DNA of 64,000 bases, taken from assembly GCF_048771995.1 (NCBI RefSeq), contig NC_133063.1:69259514-69323513 (forward strand), written 5' to 3'. The DNA is from Taeniopygia guttata. Its lineage: Eukaryota; Chordata; Aves; Passeriformes; Estrildidae. Both the position numbers and the translations under genes were made by a program. The notes beneath the pieces were generated by a model. It saw only the letters and a program-made list of their open reading frames with translations. It had not been told where the DNA came from and ran no database searches. This document shows, in pieces, positions 30,160 to 42,024 of the stretch; the stretch's first letter is position 1; every line of letters begins with the position of its first letter.

Positions 30160-33100
30160 CTGCTGTGTTTGAGATGTTCTAAGCAAGACTGATCTCAAAA
30201 CTAACCGCTTGCTTCAGAGCTGCCACCCTAAAGCTGGACAGATACCACAGGGAAGGGCAAAGTTTTGGTGAGGACAGGAGCAGCAGAGCTCAGGGTGAAG
30301 CCCCAGGCTGGGTGATGTGTGTATGTGGAGAGTGTCCCTGAGCCAGGTGGAGGGGCTGGGGTTGTCACAACCCATGGGCTGTGGAGGTACAAAAGGTGTA
30401 GTCCCTGAGTTGCCTCCCCACCCATGCTGCTGCTGCCCCTGAACTGAGCTTTGGCGAGGCTGCAGCAGCGCCACAACATCTTGGGGGAACTTGAGATGAG
30501 CCCGAGCAGCACTGCTCCCTCTCCCGCATCAGACTCAGGGCAGCGTTTAATATCATCATCATCTATGATTTACACTCGGTGAGGAGTGAGCTGGAGCACC
30601 TCCTTGTGGCCTGGAAACCGGAGTGCTCCTTCCTGACTCTGGTCCCAGGACACCGCATTCATGGCATTAATCCGGTCTTTACAATGGGCTTGGACCTGCT
30701 TTGAACTATCAGTGTCCTCCTGCTTCTTGGCACCATTATTTTATGGCCAGTCACATCAGTCGCTGCTGGTCAAATAAAAGTGCCAGTACAAAGAAGTTAA
30801 TTCTTCCCCTGGGCTGGCTGTTGAGGACAGACATGAGAGTGGTGAACTCTGACCCAGCAGAAGTGTGCAGGGGGAGCAGAGGGCCATGGAGCTGGGTAGG
30901 TCACCCACCCCTGACCTGCAACACTGCATGTCATCTGCGTGCCTCAGAGCTCCCTGACCTCCCTGGGTCCCCAGCCAGTCCCAGAGGTCCCTTCCCCGCT
31001 AAGCCCTCAACCCCCCATCCCAGATGTCTTTGTTCTCACGGATCAGTTTCTCCCTGAATATCCCCACCTCTGCCTGTCCCCATTCCCTGGACAGTCCCAC
31101 CTGGGCCAGCACTGCAGTGTGGCTCAAAACCACCTTGCCTAAGACACCAGACACATGTTAAGAGTGACACAATAAATCACTGAGCTCAACCAGTTTATTT
31201 AAAGACAAAGTTCAGTTCATAATTTTTTTGAAGTTTGATAAGTTTTTGTGTGGAGGATTTGGGTGAGCAGCAAAGCATAGCTGGCTCACTGTAACTCCAG
31301 GGGGAAATTCCTCCATGTGGGAAATTCAGATCTAAAGCATGGGTCCATACAGAGTGAATGCTTTACAGAATGGAAGGCAAAAAGTAAAAATTACCCAAAA
31401 TTCAGATCTCTTTTGCTCAACCCAGCTATCAGCTCTATTCATGCTGCTAAGGCCCTATAATGCACTATAGTGTTTCATCCTACATTTTTTAAATCTATTT
31501 TTTTAATTTAAATTTTAAATTTTTCAATTTAATTTTTTTAGCATAAATAAACCCTCAGATGTGGCTTTTTGGAGGGGATTTTGGTCAATGAAGGAACTTG
31601 GACGGAGAAACATCCTGCTTTGCTTCATTCTGGGGAGAAAAAACCTCTTATCAGAGAAACAGAAATTATAAAATGGAAAAAAAAATAAATTATAACATTT
31701 ATCCCAATAAACTGGGCAAGAAGAGGGGGAAAGGCCCCTGGAGGGGGGAACTGGGCAAACTGGTGACACCTGAAAAACTCCCCCCAAGCAGCATATAGGC
31801 TAATTCTGGAAGGGTTTGGGAATTTTTTTGGAGTTGTTTCTTCCCCATGTCCACTGCTAGTGCTGAAAGCAACAAGTCTTATTTTCACTTAAAAGGGGAC
31901 AGTCTTCTCAAAAACAAGGGGGTTGGGCATTTATCAACCCTCATCAAAGGCAGAGGGGTTGGGGAGCACTTTCTCCTCAAGGCAGCAGTGCAGAGGCCAC
32001 CATTTCTTTAAAAAGTTCCTCCCTAATTTGGGGATTTATTCCCTGTGGGCATTGTTTTGAGGTGGAAAATCCCCATCTCCCACTGTGCTAGCTGCTCCCT
32101 TGGGGAGAAGGCCCAGAATGGAGCAAACCAGAGGATACCCAAAACCAAAATTAAAAACCAAGACACCCCTCTGGTTTGCACTGGATCTGTATTTTGTGAC
32201 TTCTGGATGTAACAAGCTGCTGATTTTAAAAAGTGCCTTTTGATCTCCTTTTTTATAAGCACCCACCAACACCAACAAATCATTAATAGTTAATAAAAAG
32301 TTGAATAGTTGTAAACCCATCCCCAAATCCACCTCTTTCCATTTACAGTGGACCTCAGTGAGAAGCAGGAGAAGATTAACACCCTGAAGGACCTGCAGTA
32401 CTCTCTCAGGTTTGCCCCTCCATGCCTGCTGCACTTCCCTTGGATGCACAGTTCCCACTGAGTCTGATCCTGAGGTGTTAGTGGAAGAAGAGCAGCATGG
32501 GGAGAAGCAGGAGACAATGGCTAAATTCCCCCGTGGGAATGCTCATCCTCAAGCCCCAGACCCCCACAAAATCCACCCTGGGCTCCAGCTTTGTGAAAAA
32601 ATTTTCCACCCCTGTGCAGAGAAAAAAAAAAAAAACTTCAGCTACTCCCCACAGACTCTTCCATGGGTTGGTATGAGGTGTGCCTGTCACTCAGGAGGAC
32701 TTTGAGGTCCAAGGGTCCCTGTGGGAGAGCTACAAGGTGCATCTACTGGCTCTGCTCAAGGACTGGGGGCTGTGCACCCTCCACACCCAACCATTTGCTC
32801 TCCCAGCTGCTGACAGGACACTGTTGAGCTGCCCTTGAGCAAAAAGAGGCTGATTTCCTTGCCCCTCCAATGCTGGAGAGCAAGCTGTGGGGATACTGAG
32901 TTACACCAAAAGGCAGGTTTTGTTTTGGTTTTGTTTTGGTTTTGGTTTTTGTGTTTTGTTGGTTTTTTTTTTAATGGACTTTCAAATTAAATATCCATAA
33001 AGCTTTGCAGATGAAAAGTGGATGGAGGGTTGGAAGTTCATCTGTTGCAACAGGATGCTGCAAAGAAGTACTTTGCTTTACACATCACTGGACCTTGTCT

Positions 33101-35400
33101 TTCAAGGAAAGGCCAACCTCACCATGAGCCAAACAGGGAAAAAAACAAATTATACAACTGAGCAGGGCTGTAATGTGGGTTTAGCTGTGACCTGTGTTTT
33201 GTCAGGACCCTTGTCTAAAATTGGGGTCCTGAAGATAAAAGTTGCTGCCTTTACTGGTAGAGTCTCTTCTTCCTCAGACCAAGGTGAAGAGTGCATGGGG
33301 ATGAGGAGGCAATTCCGGCAGCAAAGGGATGACGGGGACTGCAAGAGGCAGAGACCTGCCCAGTCCTGTCTGCACTTGCTGATAACAGCACTTTGTTACA
33401 TGGCTGAACCCTAACAGCAACCTGCTACTGCTTCAAGATACCGGTTCATTTAGTTTTGTTCCCCTTCTATTCACTTGTAGGCAGTGAAATGGGGGATGAA
33501 ATTCTGTCTGTGGCCTCTCTCCTGCTTACATCCTGGCAGTGAATACAAAGCCCTGAAAAAGCCCAAGCCTGAGTGATCCTGATAGGCATGAAACATGGTT
33601 TTAACCCACTTCCCCTAAATTCTCTACAAATCCCAAGCAGAAAATTTCCACTTGCAAAACCTTATCATGAGACATCTAGCAGCACCAGCAAAGCCCAATT
33701 TCCTCTTCAAGGTGAGTTTTTAAAAATCTTTTAGGGACATTCTCCCTGTTTATCTGGTCCATGTTTCCACTGACAAACAGCTGAGAAATTAAAAATACCT
33801 CTGTTCTCCCACTGAGAAGCGAAAGAGTGAAATATGGTTGTTAAATTAGATGTTGTAAGGGAAATTAAATGGGCTGTCAGAGAAGTGGGGCTGTTTGTTG
33901 TTCGAGTGGAGTGTTTGCTGGGGTGGTGGAAGTGTTTAGACTTGGGAGGTTCATAGTGGATTTTTGGGGGACTCAAGGACAGAGGGTGAGAAAAACTGGC
34001 TCCTGGCCCAGCCAGAGCAGTGGCCAGAGTGTGAAAGTGGGTGGGGGAAAGGCAAAGACTTCAGTCTGACTATCAGCATGACGGAAAGCCATGGTAATCC
34101 ACAGCCACCTCGATGTGTCGGACAGTGTGGTTATGGGGCAGAGATGTAGGGCTGGGCCAGGTGAGAGCCTGCAGCTGCCCCAACCACTGCCCCACAGCCC
34201 AAGGCCCAGGTCTGGGGCTGAGACCAAAGCAGCCTTTATGGGACACGAATTCCAAAGCCACCCCCAGTGCCCAGTCGGGACCAGGACAAACCTCCATGGC
34301 CCAACAATGACAGTCCCCTACAAAGTCCTGCTGACCCAAAACACAGCAGAGACACTCAAAACACTCCATTCCTGAGGGCAGAGGAGCTGGGGGTGATTCC
34401 CAGTGGCCTGCAGTCCAGCCATCCACTGACACCAGGATCTGGGGGTGAGGTGTGACTGGATCCAGGGTCACGGCTGCTGGCGGGGAGAGGGATGATCATG
34501 AGCCTCTATGCACTGGAATATCACCTCCAAAAATTGCACCAGAGCATCAGCTCCAGACACAGAGCCCGAATGGGGGTTCAGTAAGTCCCTGAAGCCAGAC
34601 TCATCTATCTGGTATCCCTCTGAGGCTTCCTCCAGAGCGCATTCCAAGATGTCTGGAAATAGAAGATGACCCCAAAGATTTTTAGCTCTGGATCTGGCCC
34701 TGAGCCTTCCCCATATCCACCCTGCTGCACAGAGGGGGTACGTCAGGTGGGAGACACGACCCCCTTCATCTGAGGCATCACCTCTCTCCACACATAATTA
34801 GTGTCCTAATTTGTGTGCTAATTAAGCATCAACAGCATTCTGCACCTCCCACCTTCAGTCTTCTATCCCTTAAGGCTAATCAGGAATAAATCCCTGATTT
34901 TCTTTTAAATAAAGGAGCATCTGTCATGTTTTCACTTTCCAGCCAAATCTGCCTTCCCATTTTTGCTTAATAAATTCCCTTTTTTGCCAATTTTTACCCT
35001 CCATGCACCTTTAAATTGTACCATTGCCTCTCCAGCATGGTTGATTTTTCGAGTGAAATCCTCAAGCTGTTTCCAGTTCTGACATCAACAGCAGTGACGG
35101 CTGTACCTTCATCTCTGTGCACCTCAGGGGGAGTAAATTGGGGTGTTTAATGCCAAGAAATTCCCAAATTTCCTTTCCCCATTGCTAGAGAAACACTGGG
35201 ACATCTTTACTTCTGTGGGCAAGGCTCCCACTCCTGCAAGATATGATGGAAGATTCCCCCATCATCACAAAATTTTGGATTAACCATCAACCCTCTCTAG
35301 CTCCAAAGCAAAAATCCCAGAGGAAAAGAACACAGGGGGAGAAGACAATCTGAAAAATTGAGGGCTGGGGGCCAAAACTGGTGTTCCTGGTGATGTTTTT
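30160..35400. other. Spacer with weak exon-like pieces, no gene supported
   Basis: GC-moderate DNA between the DUF4795 gene and the TRIM relics. An exon-shaped piece on the plus strand at 32349-32409 (acceptor TTTACAG, then VDLSEKQEKINTLKDLQYSL, then CTCAG/GTTTGC) could be a coiled-coil exon but has no convincing partners. An open minus-strand stretch at 34,468-34,791 (LECALEEASEGYQIDESGF) is not recognised. A (GGTTTT)-like simple repeat lies at 32,917-32,965. Nothing else is supported. Confidence 0.4.
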
Positions 35401-35412
35401 TGGCTCCAATAG

Positions 35413-37429
35413 CTGTTCAACGTGGTTCAGACATCCTGGAGAGAAAGGGAGAAAGATACTTAGGGCTGCTTTCCTGTGAATAAAAGCCAAAAAGGGGGAA
35501 ACAGATTCTGCGGCCAAGTTTTGTCTCACCCATAGCAGGTTGCCATCTGGTTGCTGGCACTTGGCCTAGAGCTCTGCATGGCATTGCTGGATCCATCTCA
35601 ACAGCTTCACCACGTTGCTGTTCCTCCAACCTCTAGCACGGTGATGGAACTGGGAAAGAAACCACGATTCCTGGTCACTCAGCACCTGGTGGGACCCTTT
35701 CAGCATCACTCACAGCTTCTGCTTGGCAGCACTGACTCGAGTCTGGGGGGCAAAGGAGAAGCAGAATGAAGGGGCATGAAGCAGTGTCACCCCCATGGTG
35801 CACCACTCAGCAGCATCTCCTGTCTTGTCTCCTTTGCTGCCTCAGTCAGCCCAGCACATCGCTTGTCCTCCTCTTGCACAGTTCAAACTGCTTCTGCAGG
35901 GAAAAGGGGTTTATACTCCTGGACAAGGGACGAAAAGAAGGAGAGGGGGCTGGAACCCCTAAAGCACCAGGAATATGGCCAGCACCGATCGCCCCATCCT
36001 CACCCTCCTCTGCAGCTGCACTGAAGCAGATATGTACATTCATATCCATGTTATACTTAACTTCACAGTTACACTGCACGCACACCTTCACCTTATTCAC
36101 ACAGTTATGTAAACAAACAGTGATACCTGGGCACTTCAGGTCTCCCAGATAGGCTGGGATATGCCATCTCTCCAAGGTCCCCTGTAAAAAAGTTGCCACC
36201 AGACCTTAAAAAGTTCTGACCACACTTCCAACCCCCTTTCCCCACTCCTTGCACCCACAACTAAGTCCAAACCCCCTTTGGGGACCCCTATTTCCTCTCT
36301 GTGCCCAGAAGTGTAATAGGAACCCTGCACAACACAGGTACCAGGTGAGAGCAGGAGTTTGAAATCTCCAGGATTTCGTTTTGGTCCCAAAACTACCACC
36401 CACTATACTGTTTCATACTTAACCCTCACCAAATTGCAGCATTTCAGCTCAGTTTTGGTTTCTATATGCTTTAATTCCTCCCCCCCACAGAAAGACAGGG
36501 AAAATCCTTGCGTCTACTCAAAATACATATTCTGGGGGCTGAGTTTTAAGGGAAATTAGTGTTGTTCAGGCAGGGGGAGAGTGTCTGAGCCAGGGATCTG
36601 CTCACCCTGTAGCAGCGAGCGGCCTCTTTGAGCAGCAAGGCAGGGTTGGTGCGATGCTCGGCGCAGGTGGTGCAGACAAGGACTCCATCGCTGTGACAGA
36701 AGAGAGTGAGGGGTCACTGGTGCCTGTGGCACAGATCCTGCACTGGCTGTAGGACCAGCTCCTGCACTGCCACCATCACGTTGGCCAGCTGCTGGCTGAG
36801 GTGGAAGCCATTGATGCCTTGTGAAGGCTGACCTAGAACAGAGGCTAGACAGTTAAAGAATAAAGTTGGTATTTATTAAAAGGCCTCAATGGATACACCT
36901 TGGGCAGCACAGGAACCCAGCCAGGGCTACACCCAAGATGAACCCAAAATAATCACAAAATGGATGACCGATCACAGGATTTCCCACTTTTATAAGTTCT
37001 GTTCCATTAGCATATTGGAGTTAATTGTCCAATTATAGCTTTAGGTTTGGAAGTCCCATCCTTTTTGTTTTCCTCTCTTTGGTCCACGTTGTTTATGCTC
37101 TTGGGTCTGAGATTTTGATCAGTTGTCCTTGGACCCCAGCTAGAGAAGGAATTGTTTTGTCCACTTTACTCTGTGAAAAGAGCTAATTGTCCCTTAATAT
37201 GAAGCTCAGAACTACACACTAAAGCAGTACAGAATTTGAAAAATATAAAAGCTAAAACCTGGTTATCTCTACTGCACAGGAATGGCACTGCCAACACAGA
37301 GCGTGACAGGCAGCACCAGCAGAAATTGGAGCCGCAGCTCAGGTACATGAGAGGATCCTGGAAGAAATCCAAGCAAACAGGGTAGGTGGTTTCGTCCTGG
37401 AGGTATCTGATGGCGTTTCCCTTGGCCAC
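35413..37429 (-). pseudogene. TRIM-family pseudogene (RING, B-box, coiled coil; no SPRY), interrupted by an LTR
   Basis: Reading down the minus strand. At 37429-37279 a RING start reads AKGNAIRYLQDETTYPVCLD, with GTG where ATG is expected, Tyr in place of the first Cys ligand, and CGSNFC in place of the usual CGHNFC. An LTR follows (36820-37278). At 36819-36600 the same exon continues as GFHLSQQLANVMVAVQELVL and a B-box (LCHRHQ, stop TGA at 36716-36714, then PLTLFCHSDGVLVCTTCAEH), ending EAARCY with a donor. A coiled-coil exon lies at 35742-35530 with further stops. The diagnostic 23-base TRIM exon is at 35435-35413, reading DV-stop-TTLNR. No B30.2/SPRY exon follows. TRIM proteins are RING E3 ligases; this copy lost zinc ligands and frame, so it is dead. 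Intact relatives sit in the avian MHC region. Confidence 0.75.
36820..37278 (-). mobile_element. Solo LTR (passerine endogenous retrovirus type) inside the TRIM pseudogene
   Basis: The segment begins TGTGAAGGCTGACC on the plus strand and ends ACTGCACA. On the minus strand it carries AATAAA signals near its 3' end (36,870-36,890 region), with a TATA-like stretch at about 36,990 (TTATAAAAG in reverse). It closely matches my memory of an abundant songbird LTR, but the family name is not asserted. It has no internal retroviral genes, so it is a solo LTR about 459 bases long. It separates the RING half from the B-box half of a TRIM exon. No clear target-site duplication is visible. It must be younger than the TRIM duplication; no numeric age is possible. 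Confidence 0.6.
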
Positions 37430-38520
37430 GGTTGCTTACAGGACGGACTCGGGGCGGCGTGCACCCGAAGAGGCCCGGCCAGGCGCTCCTGGTGCCGGCG
37501 TCCCGAACCTGCCAAGCAAAGGCAACCCCGGGCGGGACCGACATTCCCACCATGGAACAGCGCCTCGGGCCAGCGCCAGCGGGGATGTACGGACAGATGG
37601 GAACGCAGGCAGCGGCAGCTGAGGCTTGGACGGGACGAGTTATTTACAAGGCAAATTCTTACCCCTCCGGCTGCACCGGGGGAGGCAGTGAGGCCAGAAG
37701 GGGGCTCCAGGAGACAAGAATTAAAGCAGGAATGTGGTAAGTGAGCTGAGTTCCCTGGAGCTCCCGCCCCAGCTTGGGAGGGTTTAAGTGAAATAAAAAC
37801 TGGGTGGCCGTGGCGGTGCGGTGTGGCGTGACCCGCCCCTCGGGGTGGCCGCTGCCCCGCGTCCCAAAGAGCTGCGCCGCGGGACGGGCGAGGAGGCGAC
37901 ACCGGAGCCGAGGAGGCGACACCGGAGCCGAGGAGGCGACACCGGAGCCGAGGAGGCGATACCGGAGCCGAGGAGGCGACACCGGAGCCGAGCCCGCCGT
38001 GCCGGTGTCGGAGCCACCATAAAAGCCGCCCCGAGGGCGCTGCCAGAGCGGGCAGTGCGGTGCGAGCGGCAGAGGGGCCGCACCGAGGGCGGCCCCGGCC
38101 GCCGGCCACTAGAAGCTGTGCCGGGACGTGACTGTCGCGTCTGACAGATGTCGCCAAAAGGGCTGCACCGATAGGGGGGCGAGATGCGAATGGAACGTAT
38201 AGAGCAGAATAAAATAAATAGAATTAAAGAGCCGCAGCAGGGGATGGCCACTGAGGGCTGCGCCGCGGGACGAACAGGCGCGGTCCCGCGGGGCGTCGCC
38301 GCTTACCGCGCTGCTTATCGCGTGGGGACAGCCGAGACGACAGCCAGAGCCGGGGCAGCCGCTTCCAGCGGCAGGGAAGAGCGAGACGTGCTGTTCTCAA
38401 ATCAAGTTTAGGCCGCGGGACCGGTCCGCCACCCCGCACGCGAGAACCGGGATCCGTGTATCCCGCTGCCCCTCGCTCGCCTGCTCCCTTCTCCCTGGCC
38501 CAGCGGAACTAAGAAATACC
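37430..38520. promoter_or_regulatory. CpG island between two TRIM relics
   Basis: Dense CpG and GC-rich sequence, including the 20-bp minisatellite at 37,891. It lies immediately upstream of the minus-strand RING relic, so it may be the surviving promoter of that TRIM gene. A plus-strand donor-like site (GTGGTAAGTGAG near 37,735) leaves a noncoding transcript in the other direction possible. The long open frames here are GC-driven and show no recognisable protein. Confidence 0.45.
37891..37990 (+). repeat. 20-bp GC-rich minisatellite, five units
   Basis: Five tandem copies of AGGAGGCGACACCGGAGCCG, with one base differing in the fourth copy (GAT for GAC). It lies within the CpG island. Confidence 0.95.
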
Positions 38521-38537
38521 TTGAAATCTAGCCGATG

Positions 38538-38575
38538 CACACACACACATAAACACACACACACACACACACACA
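38538..38575 (+). repeat. (CA)n microsatellite
   Basis: CA dinucleotide run interrupted once by TAAA, just outside the CpG island. Confidence 0.9.
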
Positions 38576-39259
38576 AAAGGAGAATCGGGGGTGTTTTTTT
38601 CTTTTTTAAATTCATTACCTACATGGTGAGCAGCAACCCAAGATTGGTTGCTAATTAAAGCAGCTGGAAGGGGAGCTTCTCATAAAACCATTTGTCTCAT
38701 AAAACCATAGGAGTATGGGCAGCACCTAGGATGAAGATGCACAGGTGGCATCTTGCAGAGTCCACCTACTGTGTCCACATCCTGCATCTCCTGGCAATCT
38801 GGCAATGACCACCTGAGAGCTACCAGCCAGCTCCTGGCCTCAGCAGGGCTCTCTGGCCTCATCCTGCTCCTCCTCCTCATCCCACTGCACACTTTTTCTC
38901 ACTGCCAAAAGCTGTGGGAGAGGAGTCATGCTTGTCTCCAGCATTGTCTTTGTTGTGGGGAGACCCATGGGGCAATCTGTGTCTGGGGGGAGGGAAGAAG
39001 GTGGGGGAGTGAGCGGGTGCAGAGCCTTCTGCTGCCCTTCCCTTGCACAAGCTCCTCTTCCTCCTGAAATGCCTTTGACTTCTCCCCAGATAACTAAAAT
39101 ATCCCAAAATATTCCTCCCAAAATAACTCTGAATTCCTACCCCCAGTATAGCCTAATATCTGAATTATCCCAAATACCTCTGCATTCCTCCCCAAAGCCC
39201 CCATATTTTAATAAAATTCCTCTGAATTCTCCTAAAATATCCAATTTCTACTCAAATAC

Positions 39260-39809
39260 CTCTGAACTTCTCCAGGGTCTCCGACAGAGCATTGCTTTGG
39301 TGGCAGCAGGAGCTCAGGCTCTTCTCTAGCTCCTTGGGGAGTCCCGAGGGGAGGTGGAGCCTCATTTCACTCAAGCTGGGAAAAGAAATTACAGGGAAAG
39401 GTTTTATGTGATGGATGTAGCAGCCAAGCACCTCTCCACAGCTGGACAGCTGGAGTGATAGGGACATGAAGCAACCAGTCGCCACATACCGGCTTATTAT
39501 GCTCCAAACATCCTAAAAGGAAAAAGGGAGAAAAAAGGGAATTCAAGACCCCATAGGCAGCACTCTGGGACAGCTTTTGGGTAAGAACAGCACTCACCTG
39601 GGGCAAGCACCTGGCCTCTAGCTGCCTGATGAGTCTGTGAAGCTGTGCAACCCCCTTGGCCACCCGCAGTGATTTTTCGGCATGGGTAGTTAGAAGGTGT
39701 GGTCCAGCTCAGCCAGGCGCCCCAGCACAGTGCGCTCCGGCTCTGCCAGCAGCCGGCGCAACCGCTCAAACTCAGCCTCGATGCGGCGCCGCTCGGCTTC
39801 ACTCGTCTC
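39260..39809 (-). pseudogene. Second TRIM relic: coiled-coil, 23-base and 116-base exons only
   Basis: Three minus-strand exons with good borders. 39809-39598 is a coiled coil beginning ETSEAERRRIEAEFERLRRL and ending RLIRQLEARCLPQ, with a frame break after LAELDHTF; it is 212 bases against the usual 231. 39512-39490 is exactly 23 bases and encodes DVWSIISR, the hallmark small exon of TRIM genes. 39375-39260 is 116 bases, reads LSEMRLHLPSGLPKELEKSL and ends SETLEKFRG. These three sizes match TRIM/B30.2 gene architecture. RING and B-box exons are absent upstream and no SPRY exon follows, so it is an incomplete remnant. It sits upstream of the other TRIM pseudogene on the same strand, suggesting an old tandem pair. 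Confidence 0.75.
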
Positions 39810-41075
39810 CTGGGAGAGACAAGAAATGTATATGCAACCCTCAGACCTGAATTTTCCCTTCTGAGTTAAAGGACAAAAGTGCTTCCGCTGTATCCAGGGA
39901 GGCTCTAAGACTGGGGCAGGGCTGAGGATGCAGCTGATTAGCGACTGCAGGGTAATTATGTACTTCACCCCACAGTTCTCCTTTTCCCGCCCCTGTTGCC
40001 ATTCTTCTCTATATTCTGTCCAAAACCAATCCGGGCCCTGAGAAGCATGGAGGAGTGTTAATTCCATGTTAACAAATACCCCTTTATGACTCAGTCTGGG
40101 ATGAAAATGAGCAGCACCATGACATTAATTTAAAGTGTGGATAATAAGCAGCTGTACTTGGAGGTGGTGCTTGCCAAACCTTCCCAGGATCTGCACCAAC
40201 CACTCCAACTGGATGTAGGGCTTTGCAGGGTGCCAGGATGCCTCTTGGAGATGATCCCACGTGTTTCTTCAAGAGGGGCTTGGGGAAAAATAAATACCCA
40301 AAGACTCATTCAGACTACTGAAGAACAGAGGGGACCCCCTGTACCAGGTAGTCCTGGTGTCTCTTCTGTTCACTCTCTCCAGTCCAGAAATTCTGCAAAC
40401 ACCTTCCTTAGGGATTGCAGGCAAGACTGGATTTTCTCCTGAATGCACAAAAAAACCAAAATCAAAACAACAAAAAAATAACCCACAACTGAAGCAATCA
40501 GCTTGTTTGCATAATCCTGCCTTCAAAATCTTATATTTTTGGGGGGACAAATGCAAATAATCCCCCTAAAAAAGCCCCTCCACTGCCTTCCGTGGAAAGC
40601 ATGGATCAACTCCCTTTGTGTTTTTCACACAACTACAAGCAGGCACTAGAGCTTTGCTCTCCCACAAAGAAATTCGAATATTTTCACTTTGTGCCTCTTT
40701 TTCACGGGGAGGGAGAGAGGGAAGGCCTGAAAGTGATCTCACCTCACAGGTCTCCTCCAGTCCCCCAAAAGTCTTTATGACCACAGTCTGTGGTGGCTCA
40801 CCCATTGCCTCCTGAGGGGTTTTTGTCTCTTCAACAGCAAGAGATGAAGCTCTGGCCAGTGTCGTCACCAGGGTTTTGTGCAGCTGTTGTGGCCATGCTG
40901 CCCTCCTGGCGAGGAGAAATGAGTGCTGGGGGTTGGCATGGCACAGGGTGAAGCTGCCTGCCCTTGAACCACCCCTGGGTGTTCCTGGTCTCTGTTTCTG
41001 GCACAAGCTGCACCAGCTGGAAAACCAAATGTCATCACCCACAAGTAGTCTTTAAACAAGTTTTATATCCACAAG
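39810..41075. other. Spacer upstream of TRIM relic, no gene supported
   Basis: A minus-strand open stretch around 40,740-40,900 ends in a donor-like site (CTGTGAG/GTGAGA) and reads LAVEETKTPQEAMGEPPQTV. It matches no family I know and could be a lost 5' part of the TRIM relic or chance. Nothing else is supported. Confidence 0.35.
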
Positions 41076-41683
41076 TGTGAAAAATGTGTATTTTATGATT
41101 GGCTTTTTGCAAACATTAAATTGAATACTATATGTATTATGTTATATTGATTAGACATGCTGTATCAACATTTCAATAGTATGGTAAATGTAGTTTTGTA
41201 GTTAAAATAGAAACTATGTATGTGAGTTGTTTTGGTTTTTTTTAAATAATGAGATACTTGCTTCGAGATAACAATCACAGAGCACCCAAATCTTCCAGAG
41301 AAGAGGAATTTATGGTTCTCTTATCAGAAGAAACTAATTTCTTCAGGCCTTGCTCAGTCTCGAAGATGCCGTGGGATTAAAAGAAATAGTTGACATATAG
41401 CAGACAGAGGTTCTTGTTTTAAACAGAATGCATCCATAACCATGAAGTATGTATGAATATGTAACAGTGTATAGTTTTTAAGGGTTAATCCTTTGTTCAC
41501 AAAGCATGTTTTTCATGACTTAGCGTCAGAGAGCATCTGGACTTCTGAAATACTTTGCTTTTTTTTGTCTTGTAATTGTCCTAACTCTAAATTTTATTAC
41601 TCTAATTGTATTACTATTTTATAACCATTTTATTTTAATAAACTTTTAAAATTTTAAAAACCAAGTGATTGGCATTTTTCACA
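41076..41683 (+). mobile_element. Solo LTR, ERVL-like, plus orientation
   Basis: Ends are perfect 11-base inverted repeats: TGTGAAAAATG at the left and CATTTTTCACA at the right. AATAAA (about 41,637) lies some 45 bases before the right end, as expected for a short R-U5. No internal retroviral genes are present. It resembles an abundant songbird ERVL-type LTR from memory. A target-site duplication is not evident. It looks whole as an LTR, which suggests it is fairly young. Confidence 0.65.
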
Positions 41684-42015
41684 ACGTTGTCTTATTTCCA
41701 GGCATTGCTGTCACATTCCTCACCTGGAGGCTGCTCCCAGCTTTGCCTTGTTCACCTCAGTCATGTGTAAGGGGCCAGAGTCAGATTTTGGGAACTAAGG
41801 GGGTAAATTTTAATCAATTTCTCCCTTGTGGTGCAATGCAATAATGGGGCTTTTTGCAGTGCTTTAATTTTCTTCCCTTCCCTCCCCAGTGCCTGTGTTG
41901 AGATGAAAAATGGCCCTGAAATGGGGGGAAAAGGGGCAATCAGATGGTGCAGGTGCCCAAGCACGTCATGGCCCCATCTGCAGGCAAGAGATTGGAGGGC
42001 TCCTCCCTTCTTGGC

Positions 42016-42024
42016 TGATAAAAG
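42016..42024 (+). promoter_or_regulatory. TATA-like box of the SPRY gene
   Basis: TGATAAAAG lies about 30 bases before a plausible transcription start near 42,050. An exon that would be 5' UTR runs to a donor at 42189 (AAGAAG/GTTTGA, a weak donor). Placement is inferred from spacing. Confidence 0.35.

Noticed and set aside
33022-33414. 130-codon plus-strand open frame
   Set aside because: No domain, no splice context, unlike any family I know; probably chance.
34468-34791. 107-codon minus-strand open frame considered as a SPRY exon for the TRIM pseudogene
   Set aside because: It lacks the LDP, WEVE and LDYE-type landmarks of PRY-SPRY domains.
37339-38157. Long open frame of 272 codons on the minus strand across the CpG island
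   Set aside because: It is produced by GC-rich sequence and the in-frame 20-bp minisatellite (60-base super-period), has no ATG start, and shows no recognisable domain.
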